DNA from: Anaerolineaceae bacterium | GTDB lineage: Bacteria > Chloroflexota > Anaerolineae > Aggregatilineales > Phototrophicaceae | Length of the DNA stretch: 64,000 nt | Reading direction: 5' to 3' | Assembly: GCA_016124855.1 (NCBI GenBank) | Contig: WGMX01000028.1 | Coordinates: 264,440 to 328,439 of the forward strand | Shown: piece after piece, positions 63,924-64,000 of the stretch | Numbering within the stretch: position 1 is the stretch's first letter | Layout of the letters: each line of letters opens with the position of its first letter | Program-made: the position numbers and the translations under genes | Notes under the pieces: model-generated | What the model saw: the letters and a program-made list of their open reading frames with translations, nothing else | Told to the model about the DNA's origin: nothing | Database searches by the model: none

Positions 63924-64000
63924 ATGAAAAAGCAGGGCGTGTTAGCACAGGCAGGAAGCTTTTGCCCGAATAAAGCATGTAGCCAATATGGGAAAGTAGT
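63924..64000 (+). CDS. 5' end of a probable transposase gene (cut by window end)
   Basis: ATG 63924 follows a strong ribosome site (AGGAGG, six bases before). The 25 readable residues contain FCPNKACSQYGK, a C-x4-C zinc-finger start that resembles the N-terminus of IS1-like or related transposases. The frame is open to the end. With so few residues the call is tentative; another zinc-ribbon protein is possible. Confidence 0.45.
   Translation, partial: MKKQGVLAQAGSFCPNKACSQYGKV

Overview
The window reads as one contiguous piece of a bacterial chromosome. It has no rRNA gene, CRISPR array or phage module, and one tRNA. The best guess for the host is a Chloroflexota (Anaerolineae-like) bacterium; this is inference, because no phylogenetic marker was compared. 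It rests on a dispersed set of coenzyme F420 genes (cofC, cofD, cofE, a separate FbiB-type nitroreductase, npdG and a luciferase-like F420 enzyme), lipoproteins and secreted proteins with Pro/Thr-rich linkers, a very large surface protein with an Flp-type prepilin leader, and many small palindromic intergenic repeats. Base composition looks balanced and even across the window.

Region 1 (1-13.5 kb): a tandem-RCK potassium channel, then a leftward run of eight close genes built around a molybdenum hydroxylase of the xanthine dehydrogenase family. They are a GT-C membrane protein, xdhC, a metallophosphoesterase, a fused FAD/2Fe-2S subunit, a small membrane protein, a 585-aa protein with a nucleoside-phosphorylase-like C-terminus, the molybdopterin subunit, and a YqeC-MocA fusion. 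Region 2 (13.7-20.1 kb): a leftward unit that starts with ssnA and continues through npdG, cofE, a nitroreductase, cofD, cofC and an F420-dependent oxidoreductase. Region 3 (20.2-34.1 kb): a rightward series with 8-oxoguanine deaminase, adenine deaminase, a membrane protein, ygeY, three small enzymes, ygeW, carbamate kinase, a threonine-synthase-like enzyme, a GT2 glycosyltransferase, a small coiled-coil protein, a second fold-II PLP enzyme and an orphan.

Together regions 1-3 look like a purine-degradation supercluster. Purine deaminases and SsnA feed a molybdenum hydroxylase. YgeY, YgeW and carbamate kinase would then recover ATP from the opened ring through carbamoyl phosphate. It resembles the E. 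coli ygeW-xdhD cluster and the uric-acid clusters of gut anaerobes, but ygeX, hyuA and ygfK are not visible. F420 synthesis lies in the same unit as ssnA.

Region 4 (34.2-45.7 kb): a Rieske oxygenase, a 700-base repeat-rich gap, clpP, an IS256-derived remnant, folD, a 1506-aa Flp-leader surface protein, a guanylate-kinase-like protein, a YgfZ/GcvT protein, an FtsB/DivIC-like protein and tRNA-Leu(CAG). Region 5 (45.9-53.2 kb): an SH3/serine-hydrolase exoprotein, malE-malF-malG without an ATPase gene, and three overlapping small genes. Region 6 (53.3-64 kb): a lipoprotein, an (alpha/alpha)6 glycosidase-like protein, a PAS histidine kinase, a homoserine-kinase-like protein, ABC and MFS exporters, an SDR epimerase, a methyltransferase, a repeat cluster and the start of a probable transposase gene cut by the window end.
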